Shown in pieces: positions 1 to 5,858 of a stretch of 7,195 nt of DNA. This DNA is from DASWHK01 sp036398215 (GTDB lineage Bacteria > Acidobacteriota > UBA890): NCBI GenBank assembly GCA_036398215.1, contig DASWHK010000039.1, positions 1 through 7,195 on the forward strand, written 5' to 3'. How positions within the stretch are numbered: position 1 is the stretch's first letter; every line of letters begins with the position of its first letter. The notes under the pieces were generated by a model. The model had not been told where the DNA came from. It saw only the letters and a list, made by a program, of their open reading frames with translations, and did no database searches. A program made the position numbers and the translations under genes.

Positions 1-1528
1 CCGCCGCCTCCCGCGATCGCTCGGGGCTTCGCCAGCGGGCGACCCTCCAGACCTGTGGCTGCAGGAAGATCAACACGGTCACGACCTCCAGACGCCCCAC
101 CCACATGTTCACGAAAAGCACCCACTTGCTCACCGCGTCGAACCCCGCGTAGTTGGTCATCGGCCCGACGGCGTTGAAGCCGGGGCCGATGTTGCCGAGG
201 GTGGCGATGCTGGCGGTGATGCCGGTGATCATATCGGCGCCGAGACCGACGAGCACGATCACGCTGCAGACATAGATGACCAGATACAGGAGGAAGAAGG
301 CGACGATCGACTGCATGACGTCGCCCGATACCACCCGCCAGCCGAGACGGACCGGACGCACCCCCTGCGGGTGGATGACCTTGAACAGCTCGACGGCGGT
401 GAACTTGGCGACCAGCCAAATGCGGATCAGCTTGGGGCCCCCGGCGGCCGAGCCGGCGCAGCCGCCGAAGAACATCAGGATCAACAAGACCAGCTTCGAG
501 CTCGGGCTCCACAGGTTGAAGTCATCGCTCGCGAACCCCGTCGTCGTGAGGATCGACACCACCTGGAAGCTCGCCTGGCGGGCGATGGTCTCGAGCGACG
601 CCCCATCCAGCACGACGTGCGGCGACCCCTCCATGTACTCGTCGCCGGGAGCGAGGGAGAACTCGTACAGGAACAGGCCGAGAAGGGCCGTGGCCACCAG
701 CACCACGACCAGGTAGACGCGAAACTCCTCGTCGCGAAACAACGACAGGGGACGGCCGCGGAAGAATCGGTACCAGAGCGTGTAGTTGGCGCCGGCGATG
801 AACATGAAGCCGATGACGACCCACTCCACCGCCGGGTCCGCGTAGCCGGCGATGCTCAACGGGTGGGGCGAGAAGCCGCCCGCCGCCATGGTCGTGAACG
901 AGTTGCACACCGCGTCGTACAGCGACAGCCCCAACCACCAGAGCAGCGTCACCTGGACGCCGGTGAGCGCCACGTACAGCGCCCACAGCCGGATCGCAGT
1001 GTGGCGAATGCGTGGCGTCAGGCGCTCCTCTTCGGGCCCGGGCGCCTCGGCGAAGAAGAGCTGCCGGCCGGCGATCGCCAGCGCCGGCAGGATGGCGATG
1101 AACAGCGCGATGACGCCCATGCCGCCGATCCACTGGGTCATGGCGCGCCAGAAGAACAGCCCTTCGGAGTAGGCGCCGAAGTCGCGCAGGATCGTCGCCC
1201 CCGTGGTCGTCAGGCCGGACATCGACTCGAAGGCGGCGTCGACGACGCTCAGGCCGGCCCACAGATAGGGGATGGCAGCGAACATCGACACCACCAGCCA
1301 GGTGAAGGCGACCGTCGCCAGCCCTTCCAGGCGGCTGAGATGGCGCTCCCCGGAGTGCAGCCGGCGGGCGAGCTCGCCGACGCCGGCGGCGCCCAGCCCC
1401 GCCACCGCGAAGCCGAGCGCCTGGCCGCGGTTGCCGTAGACCAGGTCGACGACGAGCGGCGCCACCAGCAGCGCGCCGAACAGGCGCAGGATCTGGCCAA
1501 TGGTATGGGCGACGACCGCAAGGCGCAT
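1..1528 (-). CDS. trkH: Trk potassium uptake system membrane subunit TrkH (3' end cut by window edge)
   Basis: This is the ion-conducting inner-membrane subunit of a Trk potassium importer, which works with the cytoplasmic NAD-binding protein TrkA. My translation gives 509 codons from ATG 1528 with no stop before the left edge. All four selectivity-filter loops are visible, each with its key glycine: SGLTTTGAT (G110), NSFTTMAAGGFS (G217/G218), SILTTTGFAS (G331) and IATLGNIGPG (G445). The intramembrane gate loop GGCAGSAAGG (residues 355-364) and the late GRLE motif (478-481) are also present. Hydrophobic helices alternate with these loops, as expected for a four-repeat TrkH/KtrB fold. E. coli TrkH has 483 residues and ends soon after the GRLE helix, so probably only a short charged C-terminal tail is missing. 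The start is the first in-frame ATG after the trkA stop, 33 bases away and in the same frame as trkA. I see no strong Shine-Dalgarno, so translational coupling to trkA is plausible. Family assignment is very secure. Confidence 0.95.
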   Translation of the reverse strand, partial: MRLAVVAHTIGQILRLFGALLVAPLVVDLVYGNRGQALGFAVAGLGAAGVGELARRLHSGERHLSRLEGLATVAFTWLVVSMFAAIPYLWAGLSVVDAAFESMSGLTTTGATILRDFGAYSEGLFFWRAMTQWIGGMGVIALFIAILPALAIAGRQLFFAEAPGPEEERLTPRIRHTAIRLWALYVALTGVQVTLLWWLGLSLYDAVCNSFTTMAAGGFSPHPLSIAGYADPAVEWVVIGFMFIAGANYTLWYRFFRGRPLSLFRDEEFRVYLVVVLVATALLGLFLYEFSLAPGDEYMEGSPHVVLDGASLETIARQASFQVVSILTTTGFASDDFNLWSPSSKLVLLILMFFGGCAGSAAGGPKLIRIWLVAKFTAVELFKVIHPQGVRPVRLGWRVVSGDVMQSIVAFFLLYLVIYVCSVIVLVGLGADMITGITASIATLGNIGPGFNAVGPMTNYAGFDAVSKWVLFVNMWVGRLEVVTVLIFLQPQVWRVARWRSPERSREAA

Positions 1529-1561
1529 AGGGTCACGCGATGGCGCCCGCTCGCGACGGGC

Positions 1562-2887
1562 TCAGAAGTATTGCTCGACGGCTTCCTTGGCGTTCTCGGT
1601 GGAAACGACCAGCAGGTGGTCCCCGGGGCGGATGTAGTCGTCGCCGTGGGGCACGACGGTCCGCCACCCCCGCACGACGGCGCCGATGATGGCGCCGTTG
1701 ACCGGCGGCAGCTTGCGGACCTGGGTCACCGGATAATCGTCGGGGACGACGATCTCCAGCACCTGGGCCTTGCCCTGCTCGAGGGTGGCGAGCAACTGGG
1801 CGCTGGTGCCGCGCAGCAGGCTCAGCGCCTCGGCGACGGCCGTGATGCGGGCGTTGAGCGGCACGTCGATGCCGACGCTCTCGAACAGCGGGATGTTCGC
1901 CTGCTTGTTGACCCGAGTGATGATCTTGGGGATCCCCATCTGCTTGGCGAGCAACGAGCCGAGCAGGTTCTTGTCGTCATCGCTGGTCACCGACACCAGC
2001 ACGTCGCTGTCGGCGATGTTCTCGGAACGGAGCAGCGCCAGGTCGCTGCCATCGCCGTGCAGCACCATGCAGTCGAGCTCGGCGGCGATCTGCTCGCTGC
2101 GCTCCTTGTCGAGCTCGATGAGCTTCAGGCGCACGCCTCCCTGGTCGAGCATCTTGGCGAGCGTCACCCCGACGGTGCCGCCGCCGATCACCGTGACCTC
2201 GCTGACCCCCGACTTGCCCTGCTGGAACATCGAGCGCGCGAACTTGGTCAGCGCCTTGCGCCTGCCCATGAAGACGACCTTGTCGCCGGCGTCGAAGATC
2301 GTGTCGCCGTGGGGGATGTGCAGCCCCTCTCCGTGGATGAGGCCGACGGCCAGGACTCGCTTGGGGAGGCCGATCTCGGTGATCCGCTTGCCGACCAGAG
2401 GCGAGTCCTCCTGCAGCCGGTACTCCATCAGCCAGATGCGGCCGCCGGCGAAGACCTCGACGTCGATGGCCTCGGGGACCAGCACGATGCGCGAGATCTC
2501 CTTGGCGAGCATCAGCTGCGGCCAGATCACCTCGTCGATGTCGGTGAAGGCGTCTTCCTCACCCTCGTGGCGGAACGACTCGTAGTACTCCTCCTTGGAG
2601 ACGAAGCAAAAGGTCTGCGCCCCGCCGAGGCGTTTGGCGGCCATGCAGGCGATGACGTTCTGCTCGTCGGACTCCGAGCAGGCGACGAACTTGTCCTCGG
2701 GGCCCAAATTGACGCGGCGCAGGGTGTCGATATGGGTGGGCTTGCCGCGGGTCACCTGAACGTCGAGGCTCTCGAAGGGACGCATGGCCTCGGGATCTTC
2801 TTCGATGACCACGACGTCGTTGTCGACCGACAGCTCGCGGGCGAACTGCAAGCCGATTTCTCCCCCACCCGCGATGATGATCCGCAT
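1562..2887 (-). CDS. trkA: Trk potassium transport system NAD-binding regulatory protein TrkA
   Basis: TrkA is the peripheral cytoplasmic subunit that binds NAD(H) and nucleotides and gates the TrkH channel. The 441-residue product (E. coli TrkA has 458) shows the duplicated architecture of the family. The first RCK_N Rossmann domain has GGGEIG at 7-12, with an acidic end of strand 2 around E29-D31. A TrkA_C domain follows at about 140-220. The second Rossmann domain has GGGTVG at 235-240, with acidic E258/D260, and a second TrkA_C domain covers about 370-441. SESDEQN (71-77) and TSDDDKN (301-307) are the matching strand-4 segments of the two halves. I chose ATG 2887 because MRIIIAGGG is the normal family N-terminus. 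An in-frame TTG at 2920 would add 11 residues (MPGRQRPRAQS), but these would have to be coded through a hairpin. A weak AGGG lies about 8 bases before the ATG. trkH follows after 33 bases, so the two are almost certainly one operon. Confidence 0.96.
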   Translation of the reverse strand: MRIIIAGGGEIGLQFARELSVDNDVVVIEEDPEAMRPFESLDVQVTRGKPTHIDTLRRVNLGPEDKFVACSESDEQNVIACMAAKRLGGAQTFCFVSKEEYYESFRHEGEEDAFTDIDEVIWPQLMLAKEISRIVLVPEAIDVEVFAGGRIWLMEYRLQEDSPLVGKRITEIGLPKRVLAVGLIHGEGLHIPHGDTIFDAGDKVVFMGRRKALTKFARSMFQQGKSGVSEVTVIGGGTVGVTLAKMLDQGGVRLKLIELDKERSEQIAAELDCMVLHGDGSDLALLRSENIADSDVLVSVTSDDDKNLLGSLLAKQMGIPKIITRVNKQANIPLFESVGIDVPLNARITAVAEALSLLRGTSAQLLATLEQGKAQVLEIVVPDDYPVTQVRKLPPVNGAIIGAVVRGWRTVVPHGDDYIRPGDHLLVVSTENAKEAVEQYF

Positions 2888-2899
2888 GGATTGCGCCCT

Positions 2900-2915
2900 G
2901 GGTCGTTGCCGACCC
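2900..2915 (-). promoter_or_regulatory. Perfect 6-bp hairpin with GCAA tetraloop just before the trkA start
   Basis: On the minus strand GGGTCG, loop GCAA, CGACCC gives a perfect 6-bp stem closed by a GNRA-type tetraloop. It ends 12 bases before the trkA ATG, directly next to the only Shine-Dalgarno-like AGGG. GCC just outside the 5' arm could pair with GGGC just past the 3' arm if bases are bulged, which would cover the AGGG. The inverted repeat is directly visible. A role in translation control of trkA is inference. There is no U-run after it, so it is not an intrinsic terminator. Confidence 0.4.
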
Positions 2916-2950
2916 GGCAAGCTATCAGTTGACTTGGGAAAAGCCTAGCA

Positions 2951-2967
2951 GCCCGCAGGCCCCGGGC
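2951..2967 (-). terminator. Weak terminator-like GC hairpin after the HAD gene
   Basis: The arms GCCCG and CGGGC form a 5-bp GC stem with a 7-base loop in the gap downstream of the HAD gene. On the minus strand a TTTT run follows 8 bases after the stem. The distance is too long and the stem too short for a good intrinsic terminator, and in DNA this GC-rich such pairs arise by chance. It is listed only as a possible attenuation or termination point between the arc-HAD genes and trkA-trkH. Confidence 0.15.
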
Positions 2968-3025
2968 CCGTCGAAGCAACGAACGCAGCCGGTGGCGACC
3001 TCGCGCCGCCAAACCCGGCGTTGAC

Positions 3026-3706
3026 TCAACAGCCCCGGCCTTCGAGCCATTCAGCGGCCCCGTCGAGATCGGCGACCTCGGCGGTCGGCCGCGGCCCCCC
3101 CGCCGGTGCCTGCTCGCCGAGGCGGTTCACCCAGACGGTCTGGATTGCGAGGCCGGCGGCGGGCCGGACGTCGTGGAAGTAGCTCTGGGCGACGTGCACG
3201 AGCCTGGCGGAATCGCCGCCGACCGCCCGCAGGGCGGCCTCGAAATGGCCCGGCGCCGGCTTGTAGCCACGCACCTGCTCGGCGGTGACCAGCAGATCGA
3301 AGTCGACCGGGAGCTGGCGACGGGTCGCGGCCAGCAGGTCGTCGTCGACGTTCGACAGGATACCGAGCCGGAAGCCGCCGGCGGCGAGGCGGCGGAGCGC
3401 CCGCGCGGTGTCGGGGAACGGCAGCCACGACGGCAGGCTCGCCGCCAGGTAGCCCGGGGCGGCAGGCGGCGCCCAGCCAAGCTCGGCGGCAATCTCGGCC
3501 TCGAGCGCCGTGAGGATGTCGCGGTAGCTCCGATAGGGACCGGCCTGCGCCCGCGGCTCGGCTCGGTGGTAGGCGGCGAGGATGGCGCCGCCGTCGGCGA
3601 CCCGTCCCTGCCGCTCGCCTTCGCCGCGCAAGGCACCGACGATGCCGCCGTTCCAATCGATCAGCGTGCCGTAGCAGTCGAAGGTGAGGAGCTCCGGCCG
3701 GTTCAT
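3026..3706 (-). CDS. HAD-superfamily hydrolase, 2-haloacid dehalogenase-like (type II) clade
   Basis: This 226-residue soluble protein is of the usual length for HAD subfamily IA variant 2. The nucleophile motif FDCYGTLIDW puts D10 as the acceptor and T14 after it. Tyr replaces the second Asp of phosphatase-type DxDxT, as in 2-haloacid dehalogenases. Motif II is ILSNV (S118, N119), motif III is GYKPAPGHF (K149) and motif IV is AQSYFHD (S175, D179). A helical cap lies between motifs I and II (about 20-100). Positions D10, T14 and S118 coincide with the L-2-haloacid dehalogenase numbering of Pseudomonas sp. YL. However, that enzyme's Tyr157 is Phe here and Asn177 is not matched, so dehalogenation is not assured; another small-molecule hydrolase role is equally possible. 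The gene starts 13 bases after the carbamate kinase stop without a clear Shine-Dalgarno, suggesting reinitiation. The frame is open further upstream to 3895, but that stretch lies inside carbamate kinase. Confidence 0.85.
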   Translation of the reverse strand: MNRPELLTFDCYGTLIDWNGGIVGALRGEGERQGRVADGGAILAAYHRAEPRAQAGPYRSYRDILTALEAEIAAELGWAPPAAPGYLAASLPSWLPFPDTARALRRLAAGGFRLGILSNVDDDLLAATRRQLPVDFDLLVTAEQVRGYKPAPGHFEAALRAVGGDSARLVHVAQSYFHDVRPAAGLAIQTVWVNRLGEQAPAGGPRPTAEVADLDGAAEWLEGRGC

Positions 3707-3719
3707 GCGAGGCAGCGTA

Positions 3720-4628
3720 TCAGCCCGGCACGATGATGGTCCCGGCGTCGCCGGCGACCATCTTTCCCAGGTCGGAGAGGGCGCCGATCGCGGCCCAGCC
3801 GCCGGTCTCGAGCACGAAGGCGCAGGCGGCCTCGACCTTGGGCCCCATCGAGCCGGTGGGGAAGTCGCCGCTGCGCAGCCGGTCGGCCTCGACACGGTCG
3901 ATGCGCCGCTCCGTCGGCGTGCCCCAATCCATGTACACGCCGTCGACGTCGGTGGCCATCACCAGCATCTCGGCGCCGAGCTCGCGGGCCAGCAGGGCGC
4001 TCGCCAGGTCCTTGTCGATGACGACCTCGGCGCCGATCAGCGTGCCGTCGGCGGCGTACATCGTCGGAATGCCGCCGCCGCCGGTGCAGATGACCACGAC
4101 GCCGCGCTCGATCAGCCAGCGAATCGGGCGAATCTCGAAGACGCGTTGCGGCAGCGGCGAGGGGACGACGCGGCGCCAGCCGTCGCCGTCGGGGGCGATC
4201 GACCAGCCGTGCCGCTCGGCGAGACGGCGCGCCTCGGCCTCCGGATAGACCGGCCCGATGGGCTTGGTCGGATCGTCGAAGGCGGGGTCCGTCCGGTCGA
4301 CCTCGACCATGGTCAGGATCGTCGCGAAGGGCTGCTCGAAGGGCAGCAGGTTGCCGAGCTCCTGCTCGATCATGTAGCCGATCATCCCCTCGGTCTGCGC
4401 CCCCAGGACGTCGAGCGGATAGGGCTCGACCTCGCTGTAGGCATTCGCCTGCAGGGCCAACAGGCCGACCTGCGGCCCGTTGCCGTGCGAGATCACCAGC
4501 TCGTTGCCCTCGACCAGCGGGGCGATGTGGCGCGCCGCCAGCTTGACGTTCTCGCGCTGGTTGGCGGCGGTCAGCGCCTCGCCGCGCTGCAGCAAGGCGT
4601 TGCCGCCCAAGGCGATCACGATTCTCAC
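3720..4628 (-). CDS. arcC: Carbamate kinase
   Basis: Carbamate kinase transfers phosphate from carbamoyl phosphate to ADP, giving ATP, CO2 and ammonia; it is the energy-yielding last step of arginine deiminase or citrulline catabolism in the cytoplasm. The product has 302 residues, within the usual range of about 300-315. Visible family motifs are ALGGNALLQRGE near the N-terminus (6-17), ISHGNGPQVG (46-55), GAQTEGMIGY (76-85), CTGGGGIP (181-188), VVIDKDLASALLA (202-214), ATDVDGVYMDWG (225-236) and FPTGSMGPKVEAA (256-268). The start is a GTG at 4628, giving MRIVIALGGN, with a good GGGGAG Shine-Dalgarno at 4636-4641 and a 7-base spacer; no better ATG is in frame. It lies 38 bases after the ornithine carbamoyltransferase stop and 13 bases before the HAD gene, so all three are probably co-transcribed. 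The amino acid kinase fold and the motifs make this specific; a different amino acid kinase is very unlikely. Confidence 0.97.
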   Translation of the reverse strand: MRIVIALGGNALLQRGEALTAANQRENVKLAARHIAPLVEGNELVISHGNGPQVGLLALQANAYSEVEPYPLDVLGAQTEGMIGYMIEQELGNLLPFEQPFATILTMVEVDRTDPAFDDPTKPIGPVYPEAEARRLAERHGWSIAPDGDGWRRVVPSPLPQRVFEIRPIRWLIERGVVVICTGGGGIPTMYAADGTLIGAEVVIDKDLASALLARELGAEMLVMATDVDGVYMDWGTPTERRIDRVEADRLRSGDFPTGSMGPKVEAACAFVLETGGWAAIGALSDLGKMVAGDAGTIIVPG

Positions 4629-4635
4629 GATGTCG

Positions 4636-4654
4636 CTCCCCGTGAATCCCCGTG
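4636..4654 (-). repeat. Tandem 8-bp direct repeat in the arcB-arcC spacer, carrying the arcC ribosome-binding site
   Basis: On the minus strand CACGGGGA occurs twice, separated by TT (plus-strand TCCCCGTG at 4637-4644 and 4647-4654). Each copy offers a GGGGA purine run. The copy nearer the start, extended to GGGGAG (4636-4641), sits 7 bases before the GTG start of carbamate kinase and is the likely Shine-Dalgarno. The repeat is directly visible. Whether the second copy acts as a standby ribosome site or arose by simple duplication is unknown. Confidence 0.5.
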
Positions 4655-4666
4655 GCCCACCGCCAG

Positions 4667-5668
4667 CTATCCCGCCAGCGTCGCCACCATGACCGCCTTG
4701 ATCGTGTGCAGGCGGTTCTCGGCCTGGTCGAAGACGATCGAGTGGCGCGACTCGAAGACCTCGTCGGTCACCTCGACGCCGTCGAGGCCGAACTTCTCAA
4801 AGATCTCCTCGCCGACCTCGGTGTTGCGGTCGTGGAAGGCCGGCAGGCAGTGGAGGAACTTCACCTGCGGGTTGCCGGTGGCGTCCAGGAGGGCGCGGTT
4901 GACCTGGTAGGGGCGCAGCAGGTCGATCCGCTTCTTCCATACCGACGGGTCCTCACCCATCGACACCCAGACGTCGGTGTAGAGGAAGTCGACGCCGGCC
5001 ACCGCCTCCTGGGCATCGGCGGTGATCGTGATCCGCGCGCCGCTGCCGGCCGCGTAGCCCTCGCAGCGCCGCCGCAGCTCGACGCCCGGCCACAGCTCCT
5101 CGGGCGCCGCCAGCCGCACGTCCATGCCCAGCTTGCTGCCGCCGACCAGCAGCGAGTTGCCCATGTTGTTGCGGGTGTCGCCGAGGTAGCAGTAGGCAAT
5201 CTCCTCGAGCGGCTTGCCGGCGTGCTCCTGCATGGTCATGACGTCGGCGAGGATCTGGGTCGGGTGGTACTCGTCGGTCAGGCCGTTGTAGACGGGGACG
5301 CCGGCGTGGGCGGCGAGCTGCTCGACGCCGGCCTGCGCGAAGCCGCGGTACTCGATGGCGTCGTACATGCGGCCAAGCACCCGGGCGGTGTCCTTCATCG
5401 ACTCCTTGTGGCCGATCTGCGTCCCGGTCGGCCCCAGATAGGTGACGTGGGCGCCCTGGTCGTAGGCCGCCACCTCGAAGGCGCAACGGGTACGGGTGGA
5501 GGTCTTCTCGAAGATCAGCGCGATGTTCTTGCCCCGCAGGCGCGGCTCCTCGGTGCCCGCCTTCTTCGCCGCCTTGAGGACGGCGGACAGCTCCAGCAGC
5601 GCGCGGATCTCCTCGGCGGAGAAGTCCTCGAGGGTCAGGACGCTGCGGTCCTTGAGATCGATCGTCAT
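4667..5668 (-). CDS. arcB: Ornithine carbamoyltransferase, long type, probably catabolic (ArcB-like)
   Basis: The enzyme interconverts ornithine plus carbamoyl phosphate and citrulline plus phosphate in the cytoplasm. The 333-residue product belongs to the long form shared by E. coli ArgF and Pseudomonas ArcB. The carbamoyl-phosphate site is FEKTSTRTRCAFE (53-65), followed by IGHKESMKDTARVLGR (85-100) and HPTQ (135-138). The ornithine loop DVWVSMGE (232-239) and the catalytic HCLP (273-276) are intact. The SMG loop argues against putrescine carbamoyltransferase. E106 in the DAIEYRG segment matches Glu105 (numbered without Met) of Pseudomonas aeruginosa ArcB, a residue tied to the cooperative catabolic behaviour; E. 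coli ArgF has GIQYRG here. Together with carbamate kinase 38 bases downstream, this favours a catabolic role. The C-terminal region resembles E. coli ArgF as much as ArcB, so anabolic or dual use is possible. The start ATG has an AGGAG (5674-5678) with a 5-base spacer. This is the first gene of the minus-strand cluster. Confidence 0.93.
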   Translation of the reverse strand: MTIDLKDRSVLTLEDFSAEEIRALLELSAVLKAAKKAGTEEPRLRGKNIALIFEKTSTRTRCAFEVAAYDQGAHVTYLGPTGTQIGHKESMKDTARVLGRMYDAIEYRGFAQAGVEQLAAHAGVPVYNGLTDEYHPTQILADVMTMQEHAGKPLEEIAYCYLGDTRNNMGNSLLVGGSKLGMDVRLAAPEELWPGVELRRRCEGYAAGSGARITITADAQEAVAGVDFLYTDVWVSMGEDPSVWKKRIDLLRPYQVNRALLDATGNPQVKFLHCLPAFHDRNTEVGEEIFEKFGLDGVEVTDEVFESRHSIVFDQAENRLHTIKAVMVATLAG

Positions 5669-5854
5669 GCAAGCTCCTGGCTCGCCGTCATGTTCAGGCG
5701 CCGGCCGGACTCCAAGCGTGCGGTCGGATGGCGGATATCGTAGCCTTTTCCTGGTTCATTCGTTTCCCGGCCAGCCCGGCAAGGACGACCTTCGCATGCA
5801 TCGTACCGATCTTTCGGCTCGCGCCCACGCCGCCCCCATTCACGCGGTAGCGAC
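5669..5854. promoter_or_regulatory. Divergent promoter region between arcB and the phosphofructokinase gene
   Basis: This 186-base region separates two divergent genes and must hold both promoters, unless the short ORF at 5796 is translated. The middle part (about 5735-5770) is clearly less GC-rich than its surroundings. On the minus strand TACGAT (5737-5742) matches a sigma-70 -10 at its first two and last two positions and lies about 68 bases before the arcB start, but there is no matching -35. I see no convincing -35/-10 pair for the plus-strand gene and no clear ArgR-type box. Confidence 0.4.
5674..5678 (-). promoter_or_regulatory. Ribosome-binding site of the ornithine carbamoyltransferase gene
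   Basis: AGGAG on the minus strand lies 5 bases before ATG 5668. It is the clearest Shine-Dalgarno in the window and fixes this start over an overlapping out-of-frame ATG 4 bases upstream (5672). Confidence 0.7.
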
Positions 5855-5858
5855 GTGA
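5796..5858 (+). other. Possible 20-residue leader ORF overlapping the phosphofructokinase start
   Basis: ATG 5796 opens a 20-codon frame (MHRTDLSARAHAAPIHAVAT) whose TGA overlaps the GTG start of the phosphofructokinase gene in the sequence GTGA. AAGGA ends 10 bases before the ATG, a better ribosome site than the one in front of the GTG. The arrangement fits translational coupling, but the frame is short enough to occur by chance. The peptide has no recognisable family, and its residue runs do not look like an amino-acid attenuator. Confidence 0.25.

Larger units (their letters stand above)
2888..3025 (-). promoter_or_regulatory. Gap upstream of trkA, probable 5' leader and promoter region
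   Basis: This 138-base gap separates the HAD gene stop from the trkA start and is the largest break among the minus-strand genes, so a separate trkA-trkH promoter here is plausible. I do not see a convincing -35/-10 pair. On the minus strand, TGCTAGGCT resembles an extended -10 element but has only GC-rich sequence at the -35 distance. The gap also holds two small inverted repeats, listed separately. A promoter here is inferred from spacing only. Confidence 0.3.

Noticed and set aside
2888..2920. TTG start at 2920 for TrkA
   Set aside because: It would put 11 unusual residues before the conserved MRIIIAGGG N-terminus and needs a rare start codon; ATG 2887 is preferred.
371..2932. 853-codon plus-strand open frame antisense to trkH and trkA
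   Set aside because: The minus strand carries two unmistakable Trk genes in this span. The antisense translation is low-complexity (runs of Q, D, E, H, A, R) and has no recognisable domain. It is expected when GC-rich third positions suppress antisense stop codons.
3707..3895. N-terminal extension of the HAD protein
   Set aside because: The frame is open back to 3895, but this stretch lies inside carbamate kinase, and the family N-terminus begins just before the FDCYGT motif at ATG 3706.
3684..5743. Plus-strand open frames of 408 and 363 codons antisense to arcC and arcB
   Set aside because: Their translations show the same biased composition without domains, and both lie opposite clear metabolic genes.
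5669..5854. ArgR operator in front of the ornithine carbamoyltransferase gene
   Set aside because: GTTCA-containing segments near 5692 and 5754 recall part of an Arg box, but no site shows the paired AT-rich palindrome expected, so I do not claim one.
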